DNA of 64,000 nt, taken from the NCBI GenBank assembly GCA_024867545.1, contig JANFNE010000009.1, forward strand, positions 186,001 through 250,000. The letters run 5' to 3'. Source of the DNA: Phytopythium helicoides (taxonomy: Eukaryota; Oomycota; Peronosporomycetes; Pythiales; Pythiaceae). Positions 9,588 to 21,513 of this stretch are shown here, piece after piece. The translations under genes and the position numbers were made by a program. Every line of letters starts with the position of its first letter. Within the stretch, counting starts at the first letter, position 1. The notes below the pieces were generated by a model. That model was given only the letters and a program-made list of their open reading frames with translations, was not told the origin of the DNA and ran no database searches.

Positions 9588-10639
9588 ATGGGAGTGTTTT
9601 CCAAGATGCTCAGTGATTGTGGGGTACACTGGGCGTGCGGCTGTCCGTGCGTCCGTGGTGATCGCCCATGTGCTGCACCTACCAGCGATCCTTCCGTTGA
9701 ATCTCCGTGGCGTCGATCAACTCGAGGGAGATGACGCCGAGAGTATCGTGCTCACCGACGGTGACGAGTATATCAAGTCGGTGGTGATTGAGACACTGGA
9801 GATGGAGAGCCCCAGAACAGTCCAAGAGTACATCGAGACAGTGAAGCTCGAGACAGTATCTCTGAAGAACGACAAGCGCTTGTCAGAGTACGAGCCAGGC
9901 CGAAGAACCGACCGGGCTCATGAATGGCCTTGTTGCGCCAAGCGATTCCAGCAGCTCGAGCCGTCCCTCGGATGAGTCCGTGCAACCAGAGGAAGAGGTC
10001 GTAGAGGTGAGCGACGAGGAAGGTCTTCCCATGCCTGACAACGACAAAGAGGACATTCCGTACGGAATCAACGTGGCTGCGCCTCCTGCTTCTCGTCAAG
10101 AAGCGTCGGGGTCTTCGCGAGCTGCAATAGCCTCGTTCTTGAAGGAGAAGCGCTCGTGTGTGACGACATACAAGGACACCGCGTACGTCCCGACTGGAGA
10201 TGGGTCAATGGTTGCTGCGCCAGAGCTCGCTGATGACTCCATGGCCTGGGATGCCTCAAGCCTGCAGGCAGCTCCTAAGGGACGCAAGATGTTCGACGGT
10301 ATCAGTGACAGCATGTCGGTGGAGTCGAATGCAACTGAGGCGACCGAGGACGACCGGCTGCGTGGAATTGCCGTGGACATCGAGGAAAGCGAGCGAGAGG
10401 CCATTAAAGACTCGGCAGAGACCGAAGAAGAATGCGAGACACCGCCAGACATGGAGGATCTCGATGCGGACAGCAAAAACCCGGCCGTGCTGACCAAAGA
10501 GAGATCAACGTCGTCAATGTCCTCCATGATTTCGTCATCGTCTGAGGACGACCAGGCCGCCATCCACCGTGAATTGCACATTGCCCCATCCTTCCTCCCG
10601 CCCATTGCGACCTCTGCGAGTCATTCAGTGGCGCTGTGA
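9588..10639 (+). CDS. Uncharacterised acidic serine-rich protein
   Basis: Proposed start MGVFSKML at 9588, a 73-nt intron 9613-9685 (GTGATTG..CCTACCAG), then ILPLNLRGVDQLEGDDAESIVLTDGDEYIK. The frame changes once near 9892-9897. Dropping one C of a CC pair joins RLSEYE to QAEEPTGLMNGLVAPSDSSS, so a one-base error is likely. The rest is strongly acidic and Ser/Thr rich (EEEVVEVSDEEGLPMPDND; DIEESEREAIKDSAETEEE), low complexity in places and probably disordered. No family recognised. It is followed by the glucosidase II beta gene on the same strand. Confidence 0.5.
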
Positions 10640-10841
10640 GCGGACTTGCAAGCGCGTGAAGGCTCGGCAAAAGCGGAAGTTGCCGAAGTGTAGCCATGTG
10701 TGGGAAGATTGAGTGTGCGCGTCTGCGATTGGCTAATCTACGTGTCTTTGATTGGTTCCAGATGAACGTGCGAGTTATATTTCAACCAATCAAACGCATG
10801 ATATGAAACGACACGGGGCAGTCTATCACCGTCTCACCTTG

Positions 10842-12212
10842 ATGGCGACCATGAAGGTGTCGACCTGCCGACGCTCGCGACGCCTGAAGCTGGTACTGCT
10901 GCTACTTGCACTGCTCACTGTTGTGACCTTCACTCTTTCAAGCGCCTCGCCTGGCAGTTCGAGGCTTCCAGCGGGCGAGGAAGACGCTGACGAAGACGAG
11001 GAAGACGACGATCCGTGGGATTTTCCGAGCTTATCGACGGTCGAAGAGGTCAAGAGCGAGCCCAAGCGTCCGTGCGTTGAGTTGCTGGATGCTGGCAAAG
11101 TGAATGATAACTACTGCGACTGCGAAGATGGAAGTGACGAGCCTGCTACGGCTGCGTGCTCCATGGTGGAGGAGTCTAAGTTTGCGTGTCATGTCGGAGA
11201 CCAGAGGATTCCAGTGGGGTTTGTGGGGGACGGAGTGTGCGACTGCTGCGATGGAAGTGATGAGCTAAACGAAGCTGGGAAAACAGCGTGCCCAAGTGTG
11301 TGTGCTTCTCACTATCGGGATGAGCAAACTCGACTGGAGGAGAAGCTGGCGATGATTCGGCGAGGCTTGCAACAACAGCAGCTGTACCTTCAGCAAGCAG
11401 ACGACGTGCTTGCCGACCTCCGTGGCAACTTTGATACTCTTCTAGCTATCTACCGCGAACTCAAGCAGGAGATGCAGCTGAAACAGCAAGAGTTCCAGAC
11501 TTCTGGACGCCAGCCTACGATGGAAGAGTTCCAACAGTTCGATCGCCTGCGCTACGAGTTCATGTCAGCGCAGAACCGCGCGTTTGTGCTCCAGCGAGTC
11601 GTCAATGCCTTCTCGGCTGACTCGGATGGTTCTATTCAGCTTCCAGATTCATTGGAGCAACATAGCAAGGCGTTCGCGGCCATTGTGGGGAGGTGTTTCA
11701 ACGCAACGGTGGACGAGAAGCTACTGAAAGGTGGCACGCCCAATGTCATTCCTCGATCGTATGTGTTCCAGTTCTGCCCTTTCCAAAATGTGACACAACA
11801 CGAGCCTTCGTATCTCGAGTGGGCACGCACGGAGCGCTGGCGCAAGTCGTCAGGGGTCGTTGACGAAAGTTTGAACAGTGGCGAAGTAGAGCCATCGCCA
11901 TTGCTTCTTGGAATCTGGGAGAAGTGGGTTGATGACAGTGGCAAACCGACAACGCAGCAGCGCTACGACCATGGAAGCACATGCTTTAATGGTTTGGAGC
12001 GTATTACCATTGTCGACACTGTTTGCGGAGATGGTAACGTGGTCGAACTGGTTGAAGAGCCCGAAATGTGCATGTATCACGTGCGGTTCGTCACTCCGGC
12101 TGCTTGTGACAAGGAGTTGGAAGTTGCTACCCAGCAAAGCATTGATAGAGTCCAAGAGGTTGCTAAATCACTTGGGGGAACAAGCAAGTCTCTGTCGCAC
12201 GAGGAGCTGTGA
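10842..12212 (+). CDS. PRKCSH: Glucosidase II beta subunit (PRKCSH-like)
   Basis: A 456-aa single-exon gene; the start MATMKVSTC precedes a hydrophobic signal sequence (LVLLLLALLTVVTFTL). After an acidic stretch come two LDL-receptor-A-like calcium-binding repeats (NYCDCEDGSDEP and GVCDCCDGSDE, about residues 95-150), a long Gln-rich coiled coil (about 170-255), and a C-terminal MRH lectin domain (TCFNGLERITIVDTVCGDG ... CMYHVRFVTPAAC). It ends HEEL, an acceptable variant of the HDEL/KDEL ER-retrieval signal. The beta subunit holds the catalytic alpha subunit in the ER and presents N-glycans for trimming of inner glucoses. All expected parts are present. Confidence 0.93.
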   Translation: MATMKVSTCRRSRRLKLVLLLLALLTVVTFTLSSASPGSSRLPAGEEDADEDEEDDDPWDFPSLSTVEEVKSEPKRPCVELLDAGKVNDNYCDCEDGSDEPATAACSMVEESKFACHVGDQRIPVGFVGDGVCDCCDGSDELNEAGKTACPSVCASHYRDEQTRLEEKLAMIRRGLQQQQLYLQQADDVLADLRGNFDTLLAIYRELKQEMQLKQQEFQTSGRQPTMEEFQQFDRLRYEFMSAQNRAFVLQRVVNAFSADSDGSIQLPDSLEQHSKAFAAIVGRCFNATVDEKLLKGGTPNVIPRSYVFQFCPFQNVTQHEPSYLEWARTERWRKSSGVVDESLNSGEVEPSPLLLGIWEKWVDDSGKPTTQQRYDHGSTCFNGLERITIVDTVCGDGNVVELVEEPEMCMYHVRFVTPAACDKELEVATQQSIDRVQEVAKSLGGTSKSLSHEEL

Positions 12213-12266
12213 TCGCAATGGCAAATAAACGTTTTCGATGTCTGCGTCGGACTCGCTTAGAGACCA

Positions 12267-14129
12267 CTACCCAACAAATAATGCTCGCAGAACCTGCTGC
12301 TCAGTTTGCTTCTCTTTGTTTTGTGCCTGCTGCTCAACTTCGCGAGTTGCACGGATAGACTCTTCTTCTTCTCGACTGAGCCATCGTACACGTTTCCCGC
12401 ATGAAAACTCAGCGAGCCGTTCGTGCTCTTGATTTGTCGACACTGTTACCCACTTGTCCTCACACCCGTAGCTTCTTGGAGCACTGTCAGGCGCGAAAAA
12501 ACAATATCGAACTATTCCATGGGCGAAACCTCGTACAAAGCGGCCAACGATGCGGTCTCCATTTTCGAATGTTGCAATTCCATCTCCGTGACGGACCCCG
12601 CGGTCCAGTTCACCTTCATACCGAACAATCCTATACATTCCAATTCCCCTTGCTTGCTTGTCGTGGCCGTTTGCTACATCCCGAACACCATCAAGCTCGA
12701 ACGGGAGATACACACGCTCACCAATTCCAGTCAGCTCTCCATGAATCCAATTTCCCCGCCAGATTTTCCCATCTACTGACTCTAGTACCCCAGTGCCGTG
12801 AAAATATCCTCGCTGGACAGAACCAGAGTATTTTACAGCACCGATATGCGAGTACCGATGCCAACACCGAGAGCCGAAGGGGAATTCAAACTGCAGAGCT
12901 CGATCTTCGTCCTCGCATTCAGTATCCTCATCGATGCTTGGGCCGATAACCTTGAGTTTGTACGTGATGTGCGCAGTTCCTGTTTCTTGGCCTCGGTTGA
13001 ACTCTCCGGAATACATTCTAGTCCCTGTATAATGCGTGGCATTCTTTCCTTTCGGACGCCTCGATATCCGGGCGGAGACCACCGCAGGAGCAGTTCGAGT
13101 AGAGACTCCTCGTCCATGCATCAAGTCGTCTTCCCAGTCACCATCGTATGAGTCTGCATTCGCAAATACGCGCTTTCCCTTTCCGTGTCGTTTTCCCATC
13201 ACAAAATCGCCATCATATTCACCACCATCTCTATACTTCATGCGACCCTTTCCGTGGTAGTATCCCTCTTTGAACTCTCCTTCGTATTCGTCCCCATTCG
13301 TCCATGACTGCACTCCGCGACCTTGTGCTTTACCTCGCACGAACTGCGCTACAAGCGTGAACTCATCGCACTCGAGTGCCCCTGTTCCATGGGGCTCATC
13401 GTCTTCCCAATCCCCTTCGTACTGGCGCTTTGCGTCACTGCTTTCGGCGCAGTACACGCGTGTACCTTGGCCATGGCGTCGACCACGAGCAAATCCTCCC
13501 ACGTAAGACCCGCCTCCACGTCCAAAATTAAGCCTTCCATACCCGTGATAGTATCCATGAACAAAATCACCAACGTATGAGCCTCCAGTGGACGCAAATC
13601 GCAGTTCGCCACGGCCATGCCACTCGCCGAGAGCCCATTGTCCGTCATACACGTCGCTGTTCGCGTATGTAGCGACTCCAGTACCATGAAATTTACCGGC
13701 TTTAAACTCACCGTTGTACGCTGTTACCACAGAGCTTCGATCGTCTTCGCTTGAGCTTGGAATCTGCCGCCGGAATGTGCCACGCCCATGAAAGCGACCC
13801 TCGAGAAACTCGCCTTCATACGACTCTCCTGCTCGCCACCGCCTCGTCAGCGGGTGCTGGTTTTTTGCAAGCTCAAGCAACCCAAAGCCGTGGAACTTGT
13901 TATTGAGAAAGTCACCGACGTATCGCCCCCGGCCATTGGCAAGCGTCAGCACGCCGCGGCCGTGGCGCTGACCGTCGACCCACTCGCCGTCGTAGGTGTC
14001 GCCCGTCGAAAGTCGAAGGCGTCCTCGGCGGTGAATGGCACCGTCATCGCCAAGTCGCCAATTCCCTGTGGCATACACGACGCCACCCCCAGTTGGTAAT
14101 GGAGCTCCTGCCTTCGCATTGCCTGACAT
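12267..14129 (-). CDS. MORN-repeat protein
   Basis: A 620-aa intron-free gene; the ATG at 14129 (MSGNAKAGAPLPTGG) is taken because the 24 upstream residues lack family character. From about residue 20 to 560 there are some 16 MORN repeats with the pattern YxGxWxxGxxHGxGxxxxxxG: YDGEWVDGQRHGRG, YVGDFLNNKFHGFG, YEGEFLEGRFHGRG, YVGGFARGRRHGQG, YDGDFVMGKRHGKG, and so on. The C-terminal 60 residues form a charged helix (SREEEESIRATREVEQQAQNK). MORN repeats bind membranes or scaffold cytoskeletal structures. Without a kinase or other domain the specific role cannot be assigned. Convergent with glucosidase II beta, 54 bp between stops. Confidence 0.9.
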   Translation of the reverse strand: MSGNAKAGAPLPTGGGVVYATGNWRLGDDGAIHRRGRLRLSTGDTYDGEWVDGQRHGRGVLTLANGRGRYVGDFLNNKFHGFGLLELAKNQHPLTRRWRAGESYEGEFLEGRFHGRGTFRRQIPSSSEDDRSSVVTAYNGEFKAGKFHGTGVATYANSDVYDGQWALGEWHGRGELRFASTGGSYVGDFVHGYYHGYGRLNFGRGGGSYVGGFARGRRHGQGTRVYCAESSDAKRQYEGDWEDDEPHGTGALECDEFTLVAQFVRGKAQGRGVQSWTNGDEYEGEFKEGYYHGKGRMKYRDGGEYDGDFVMGKRHGKGKRVFANADSYDGDWEDDLMHGRGVSTRTAPAVVSARISRRPKGKNATHYTGTRMYSGEFNRGQETGTAHITYKLKVIGPSIDEDTECEDEDRALQFEFPFGSRCWHRYSHIGAVKYSGSVQRGYFHGTGVLESVDGKIWRGNWIHGELTGIGERVYLPFELDGVRDVANGHDKQARGIGMYRIVRYEGELDRGVRHGDGIATFENGDRIVGRFVRGFAHGIVRYCFFAPDSAPRSYGCEDKWVTVSTNQEHERLAEFSCGKRVRWLSREEEESIRATREVEQQAQNKEKQTEQQVLRALFVG

Positions 14130-14337
14130 CTGAACTGTGGAATGAAGAAGGCAGCAAAAGACACGTGCCGGTTGATGCGACGAGTCACGGCGCGCCTGCA
14201 AACCACATGAAACGAACAGTCAAACATTCTCTGCGTGCAAAGTGACGTCGTCTCGATTCCTACTACCCGTCGCGGACGGGCTGCATTACACATTTGATTC
14301 ACACTCCCTTGCTCCCCACACCACTCGGCTAGCAGAT

Positions 14338-17300
14338 TTAGATGCTTCCCTTTTGGATGGGGTTCGCCGGCAATGAACCCGGCTTGCGGCCACCGATGCG
14401 CTTCTTGACCTTCGCCGCCTGCTCCGGATCCGGCTTCAACGAGAACACCGACCGCGAGCTCTTGAGGTACTTGTTGCGGCCGTTCTCTTCGCGAATGAGA
14501 CTTTCTAGAACCACGTGCGGTGATACCTGCCGACGTGAAGAGCGCCGCGAGTTTTTGAGTCGGTTGAGATACCGCCGAGTGCTTGGCTGCTTCTTCTGCA
14601 AGCGCGACGACGTATCATCGTCGCTTGCGCCAGCCTCACTGCCCACGTTGCTCATAGAGCTTTGTTGGCGCATCAGCTGCGCTTTCTTCGTGGTTGCATT
14701 CGTTGCAGATGACGACTTAGAATCGTTGCCCTGCTGCCATGCCTTGCCGCAAGATTCATGGAACATCTTGCCAGACATGACAAGCACCATGGAGGTGTGC
14801 AGATTCCACTTCTCGCCTGATGCGGCACCAGAATGTCCCATGCCGAAAGGTGGCTTCGATAGAGCGACGTTGCAGTACGAGCACATGTTGGAGGGCGGAG
14901 CATACGCCTTGGATCGCGCGCGCTTGAGAGTTGTGATCTGATCGAACAGGTCCGTACTGATTAGACCGTTTGCCGTCTGGTAAATGTTCTGTTCATAGTT
15001 GTAAGTGTCGAGCATGCCGAAAATAGTGGGTCGGAAGTCGCCGAACTCGCCCTTGCCATGCTCGTTTGTAATCTTGAAGAGGATGGACTTGAGCGACACT
15101 GAGGAAGCCATGCGCTCCAGGATAAAACGGATCATCTCGTTCAGCGCCACCTGGAACGCAGTCTGAGCACCTCCGCCACCCGTGCGCGTCGTAATACGAG
15201 CCGTGGTAGCCTTGGCAGTCACCGAGCGCTTCACAGCGTTCTGAATACGAAGCAGTTTGTCCAGAAGTGTGAACCACAGCTTCTCAGCCTGATCGTCGCG
15301 ATTGCGCAGCGAGTTTCGCTGACACATCGTCAATGCCACCTCGACTGACTGCATGGCATCGCGGCCTTCCTGCACACTCTCAATAATACTATCGACGATC
15401 TGGTTCCGCGCAGTAGAGCCCGTGGCGCTTGTGGCCGCGGTGGCAGCACCACCGAGCAAGTCAGTATTGCTAGACGTTGCAACTGACGCGTTGTATCCGC
15501 GCAATGCAGGCTTCAGGATCTTGAGCTTTTGTTCCAGGCTCTGGAGAATTAGCGTCAGTGCGCCATTGACGTCACCAGTGCGCTCCAGCAAGTAGGCCTC
15601 TGCGTCCGTAATGTTGAACTCCTTGCAGAGCTTCAGGCACGCGTCCACCTTGTAGCTATCGTGCGATTCCAAGTACGGGAACACTCCTGACGGCTCGTAC
15701 TCACACAATAAACGCACAAAACGCTCTTGCACTCCCTGGTCGTCTGCGATGCGCAACTTGGACCGATCCAAAAGCTCTTTTACCACATCAGCTTCTTCGC
15801 CAAGATCAGTCTTGGTCGAGTTGGATCCAGACAGGATGTGGCGCAAGTACTGGAACTCCAATTTCGCACCAGGCTTGCCCATCGATAGGAATCGCTGAAT
15901 CACCTTGTTGTTCAGGTTCGGGAACTGTCCCAGAATGAGAACAACAAAAGCATAGCCATCCGTCTCCATAAGAGCACCAGCATGCGCAAGCACAGCCTCC
16001 TCAACCACCTTTCGACGACGACCACCTTCATTGGAGTCGTCATCATCCACCACCTTGTCGGTTTCTGCGCCATTTCGAAAGCAATAATTAGAACTATATC
16101 ACCTAAATATGTGGGGAAGCAGCCATCCAACGTACCAACACGAATGTAGTTGAAAGCACCAATCCGGTAGTCTTGGTCGTCGTCTTCGAGGTATGCGGCA
16201 ATGGCGTTCGAGATGTCTCCCTTTTCCTTGTACAGCAGAACAGCAGCGCGGTTCATCTTCTCTTGCGTAACACTCTCCAGAAGTGCGTCGTGGTCGTAAG
16301 TCGCCTTGTTCAGGTTCAAGAGCAAACGCACAAGCATTGCCTGTCTACCAGCCTTGTCAAAGCCTTCCTCCTGGGAAGCTGCAGCTGCGGCACTCTCTGA
16401 TGATCCGCTCGAAAGAAGTGAAGCTGGTCCAAGCGCCAAAAAGTTCATGAGCTTATCCATCATCGATGATCCGGCATTGCTGGTGTCGCCAATAGCCTCG
16501 GCACGAGCATCAGCGTACTCCTGAGGATCGATTGCGCCACCACTGAGCAAACGAGCCTCAAACATGAAAAAGTGGCCATGCTCAACCGAGCTAAACGCAC
16601 TTCCAGGACCGAAGATCACCTCGGCAAGAGAAAGAACCATCGACAGCCGACTAGGACACTTCGCCAGCGTAGCATTCCGCGCCGAGTCATAACGGCTGGT
16701 GGGTCGACTGCTTGCAGAGTTGCCCTTCTTGTCGCCCTCAAAATCGATGCTCGGGTCATCGAACATGCGAGCAAGAATCGAGAGGAACTCCCGTGCATCT
16801 AGCTCGATGAGAGTCACCAGACGGGAGAAGGACTGGGCTCCCGAGCCAGTCGACTTTTCAAACAGGTGGTGGCAAATGCTTGCGCGCACCTTATTGAGCT
16901 TTTGAGGTGCAATCGGCTCGTTCTTCGGGAATGAGCGTCCAGTCAAAGAGTACGAAATGTAAAGAAGCAGCTTGTATCCGTACAAACGGCGACGGCGCTG
17001 CTCGCTGAGAACATCGTCGCTTGAAGAAGAAGCACTTGAAGCCTTTGACAAACTCTTAGAACTTGCCGCACGGGTTGTCCCTCCGAAAGCAGAGGCCAAG
17101 TTGCTCACGCGACTACCAGAAGCAGGTCGAGTCACAGGTGCCTCCGTCTTGGGCTTCGGTTTGGAAGGCGCAGATAGAGCTTCCAGTAGAACATCGATCG
17201 GGGTCGTGTAATCGTCAAGTCCCTCGTTATAGATGTACACAAGTGCAGAGAACAACTCGTGATCGTGGCACAGCTTGAGGATGGTGTCCATATCCAGCTC

Positions 17301-19900
17301 CGCGACATTCAAGTGCAGCAAGCACTGTTCAACCTGCGGCAGCTTCTTGTTCGCGCTGAAGTGCTTAACAAACTCTTGCATGACCTCAGGAGATAGACTT
17401 CGCAGCTTCTCAGACAAAATGTAAGGCTCTAACAGCTCAACGAACACATCCATCTTGCCGGCATCCTTGAAGCGAGAGAAGATCTCGCCAAAAAGCAAGT
17501 CCGTGCGTCCAATGATCGCGCAATATTCGATGCAGACACCTGCGAGCATTTGGTAGTGGCTCTTCGCGAGATCGAGTTTCAGACCCACCTTTCCAAATGC
17601 CGGCGGAGCGCCACTGCCAGTTGTCGAAGCCGAAGGAGCGTTCGCAATTGCTAGTCGCACATATTCCATAAGCAAATCAGCGACGCGTTCCGCAACACTG
17701 ATCGGCACAAAATTCTTCGTCACTTGGCCGCTACGCGCTTTCTGAAGTGTTTCTTCCAGCTTCTTTGCAATATCAGCCGGGTAAGGCTCTTCACCACACA
17801 CCCAGCGCACTTCTTCTGCGCTTTCTTCATGACGGAATACATCCTCCTTCTCGCCGGTGCGCTGGTTTGTTTGGCACATGTGCATAATGTCAACAAGGCA
17901 CTGGTCATTGTTCTTGTCACGGAAGAAGACAGGTGGGAAGCGATCTCGAACAGCGCGATCCGCTGCGGCAATCTTCAAACCTTCATAATGATCCAGCGCA
18001 AGCGCGAGAGCCTCGAGCCATTCTCCTTCGTCGACCAAAGAGTCGATGCGTTGTGTCCACGGTTGAACGCGGGCTGTTTGTAACTCCTTCAAACCAAGCA
18101 GGTAAAGGATGTTGTCGCACCCACGGAAACTGTTTGAAAAACTTCGCGCGTTCTTGCCACGATATGAAGCAAACACGAGCTCAAGCGATGAGATGTCAAC
18201 AATCTCAAGCTCTTGACGAGACATGACGTCGTAGACGCAGATCTCATCATGGGAGTTTAGATACACAACCGTCTGGTCGCCAAGCCACTGGACCGCCACA
18301 GCATCACTGAGGCTTTCAATTTGGTCGTGCTCTTCAAAGGTTGGCCACCCGTGGCGTGCATGTGTGTGTCCTTGACCTCCTGGGAAAAGTACTTCCAGAA
18401 ACTGCACATGTCGCCCCCAAACGCGAGCAAGCATCGGCACGAGAGAGCGGGAGCTGCCTGGGATGGAGATCCACGCGAACGCGAGCGACGGGAGAACAGG
18501 GTCATCCACGCCGACGTCTTCGGGCCTTGTCCACCGATAGAGCACCTTGACCTCGGGCTCAATGGCAATCACGAATGTGACCTTCTCGCTACTTAAGGCA
18601 GCGAGACAGTACTGGTCGGTGATGTGAGAGATCTTAGCATTGCCTGCGGACTGAGGCAGCACCGAAATTGACAAAATTTTGCCGACAGAGCCGTCGTAGA
18701 GTGGATCCACGTCCACGACGTAGACCATACCCATCATCTTCGAAAAGTTGATTTTGTTGACAATACCGCTGTTGTAGCATGCACACATTTCCTGTCAGTT
18801 TGAACGCCAAAGATCATTTCGAGAAAAGATAACGTACTTCGAATCCACCGACATCAGGACGGGTTTTTGGTCCTTCAGGAAGCGAAGTCCGACGACAGGG
18901 TTTTCGTGTGCGTCTGATACAGCCTTCAGCGACGTTCCCTTGATCATATCCCACAGCACAATGCGACCGCTCTGATATCCGCAAACGAGGTAGTCGCTAC
19001 CAGGAGACACGTCAATAGCAGTGATCGGCCCATCGCTCTCTGCGTCAGTGGTGTTTCCAAGAACTTGGCGAATCTGCACGCACACGCAGCGATCGTGCAC
19101 TGTCAGCCAGATAAAACTCCCTTCAACCATTGCCATGAACAACGCACATTTTGGAAGTGGTCAAAGATAATAACGAGGCCCTTGGAAGTTCCGATCGCAA
19201 TGAACTTGGAGTGGATGGCAACGACGGTCGGGGATCCAGGACCGTACTCCTTGAACTCGATGTTCTTGCGCAGCTGTCGGCTAATCGCCTCCATGGGCTG
19301 CACTTTCACAACACCAGTGGCTTTTCCGGCCTTCTTGTCAGCTGCATCCTTTCCGTTGGTAGCAGTCGTGCTAGCAGCAGCGCTCGTGGTCTTCCTCTTA
19401 GCTTTCGCGGCAGGCTTGCGTTTGTTCAGGCTCTTGGTCCTCGCGTTCGCGCGCAGCCGACGCTTCACCTGCAGCGGAGAGACGAGCTCCACTCCAACGC
19501 AGCTCAAAAGCTGTCTTTCGCGCGCTTCCGCGATCTCCAGCGCGCTCCGGAACGCCGCCGCGCTGCCCGTAGACGCGACCGACGTGGTGACATCCGTGAT
19601 GCTCTTGGAGCGCTCCAGGACCGTCGACGACGAAGACTTGGCGACAGATCCGCCCGTAGGGACGACTTCCATTCCGGGCAGCGGCGCCAGCGCGAGCGTG
19701 AACGTCGCGGGGGAGAAGAACGCGTCGTCGTCTTCCGAGGCCAAGGACGCCGTGGTGGCCGAGGGCGACGTGGCACCGTCCGCGGCCTTGGAGGCCAGCT
19801 CTTCCTCCCTCAGGATCTCCTCGAGCGTGATGGACGACAGGTCGATGTCTCCGAGGTCATCGTCGTCGCTGTCCAGCAGCAGGTTGTCCACGGCGCTCAT
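14338..19900 (-). CDS. VPS8: VPS8-like CORVET subunit
   Basis: Four exons: 19148-19900, 18838-19073, 16136-18768 and 14338-16064. Introns of 74, 69 and 71 nt (GTGCGT, GTACGT, GTACGT donors) give one frame of 1782 aa. The N-terminus is acidic. A beta-propeller follows (IAIGTSKGLVIIFDHFQ; DYLVCGYQSGRIVLWDM; PVLMSVDSNGIVNKINFSKM). The Vps8 region is seen in YCAIIGRTDLLFGEIFSRF and SLSPEVMQEFVKHF, then long alpha-solenoid sequence, and near residue 1600 a zinc-finger-like patch (CSYCNVALSKPP ... MFHESCGKAW). VPS8 is the Rab5-binding subunit of the CORVET tethering complex on early endosomes. The propeller-solenoid-zinc layout and size fit. The 18769 acceptor CAACAG is preferred because only it restores the frame. 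Confidence 0.9.
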
Positions 19901-20388
19901 GGTGCTCGTCCCTCAAGCGCCTCGTCCTTTCTCCAGTGCGTTTCCCTTCGGCTCGCTCGCGCTCCCGCAGTACTACGAGGGAGGGGAAGGCGCGTCACCA
20001 GTGCAGGAAGCGGCCGACGCACAGGGGGGAGGCGCTCGCCAAGTGTCCTGCGGCCCGTAAGAACAGCGCGGGGGATGATCGCGCGCTCGCTGCTTTTACC
20101 TCGGCGGTTCCCCCTTTCGGTACTCAGAGGGAAGAAGGTGCTGCACGTGTTCCCGCTCTTGCAAAGAGAGATTCGGATTTGAGATTGTTCTAATAAAGGG
20201 GTGTAAAATGCAATGCTATCGTAGATGAGAGGGTATACATTAGTATGAGACTAAAACACTTGATATTTTCAATTCGAGCATTGTTTCTTTGACAGGAAAT
20301 ACCACATGAGAGGTCTATGGTGACGAGGAGGACCACATGACGAGGAGGTTGAAGTGGCGAGTGTTCATTGGCGCTGGATGCATGCAGC
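19901..20388. other. Intergenic region upstream of VPS8
   Basis: About 490 bp between the VPS8 start and the stop of the chromodomain gene on the same strand. No convincing ORF. It presumably holds the VPS8 promoter on its left side and the 3' UTR of the chromodomain gene on its right. Confidence 0.5.
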
Positions 20389-21513
20389 TCACCGGCGCCG
20401 ACGCTTGCGCGCTTCGTACTTTTGATCGAATTTACGTCGCAGATTGTGAGGTAGGTTCTCGGCGGGCTCCCACGTCTCCTCGTCGTAGCCAACCCACTTG
20501 ACGCGGTACTCGTGCGTCTTGAGCCGGGTCTCCGGGTCGCGCTTAGCGCGGCGATCGCGAATCTCCTCGACGGCGTACTCGTTCTCGCGCACAGGTTGGC
20601 CCTCGAACTCGTCCACCAAATCCTTGGACACGTTGCTCGCGGGTTCCCACGTGGTCTCCTCGTAGCCGACCCACTTGATCAGGTACTCGGTGTCACCGCC
20701 TCTGCCCGACCGCTTGTCGAGGATTGTCTCGACCTCGTACACATCCGGATCCTCCGTGTCGAACATCTCGTTGGGCTCTTCGTCCTCGTCCGACGACACC
20801 ACGTCCTCCAGCGCCGGCAAGTTGCTCTTGACCTTCTTCTTCTTCTTGGAGCTGCTTTTCTTCTTGCCTCGCTCCGACTCCTTGGTCTCTTCGTCGCTCG
20901 ACGCGCTTCCCTCGGACGAAGGCGACGTCGACGACTCGGACGAGCTCGACTCCATCGAGATCTCATCGTCGCCGACCACAAATTCGTTGTCCGAGTCGCT
21001 GTCGTGCCGCGATTTGCGCTTGGGTTTAGCCTTGGCCTTGCTCTTCGTCTTGGTCTTGGCTTTCTTACTACTACTGCTGCTGCTGCTCGTCTTCTGCTTC
21101 GCAGCCTCCTTCTCCTTGGCGCGCTTCTCCTTCTTCCGCTGCTTCTTCCTTTCCTCAGCGGTCAAGCCGTCCGCCGCGCGCAACGCGTCCTGCTGCTGCT
21201 GCTCGAGTCGCTGGCGCTCCTTGCGCTCTCTGCGCATCGTCTCACGCAGCGAGTCGATGCTGATCTCCGTCGAGAGCGCCTGGTCCTCGCCCGGCGCGTA
21301 CGAGCGCATCCAGTCACGCAGGATGAAGTGCTTGCGCGACTCGAACTCGAGGCGCTCCAGCAGCGGCACGCCGCGCATGGCCGCGAGCGAGAACTGGTCC
21401 TTCCCCGTGTTGTAGAGCCCCAGCGACTCGGGCAGCTCCTGGCAGAGCGTCACCAGCGCGCGGTCCACGAGCAGCGCCGACTCCTCCAGCGTCGCCATGG
21501 CTGCCGCGCTCAC
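20389..21513 (-). CDS. Twin-chromodomain protein
   Basis: A 374-aa intron-free gene. The N-terminal ~110 residues are predicted helical (ESALLVDRALVTLCQELPES ... FESRKHFILRDWMRSY) and unrecognised. The middle is a highly charged linker: basic Lys blocks and Ser/Glu/Asp clusters (KAKTKTKSKAKAKPKRKS; SMESSSSESSTSPSSEG). Two chromodomains close the protein, about 258-305 (YEVETILDKRS ... YLIKWVGYEETTWEPASN) and 313-368 (YAVEEIRDRRAK ... YRVKWVGYDEETWEPAEN), both retaining the aromatic cage positions Tyr, Trp and Tyr/Trp. Such pairs bind methylated histone tails (CHD1, chloroplast SRP43 and HP1-like proteins). There is no helicase or chromoshadow domain. Likely a nuclear reader; the partner is unknown. 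Confidence 0.88.
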   Translation of the reverse strand: MSAAAMATLEESALLVDRALVTLCQELPESLGLYNTGKDQFSLAAMRGVPLLERLEFESRKHFILRDWMRSYAPGEDQALSTEISIDSLRETMRRERKERQRLEQQQQDALRAADGLTAEERKKQRKKEKRAKEKEAAKQKTSSSSSSSKKAKTKTKSKAKAKPKRKSRHDSDSDNEFVVGDDEISMESSSSESSTSPSSEGSASSDEETKESERGKKKSSSKKKKKVKSNLPALEDVVSSDEDEEPNEMFDTEDPDVYEVETILDKRSGRGGDTEYLIKWVGYEETTWEPASNVSKDLVDEFEGQPVRENEYAVEEIRDRRAKRDPETRLKTHEYRVKWVGYDEETWEPAENLPHNLRRKFDQKYEARKRRRR

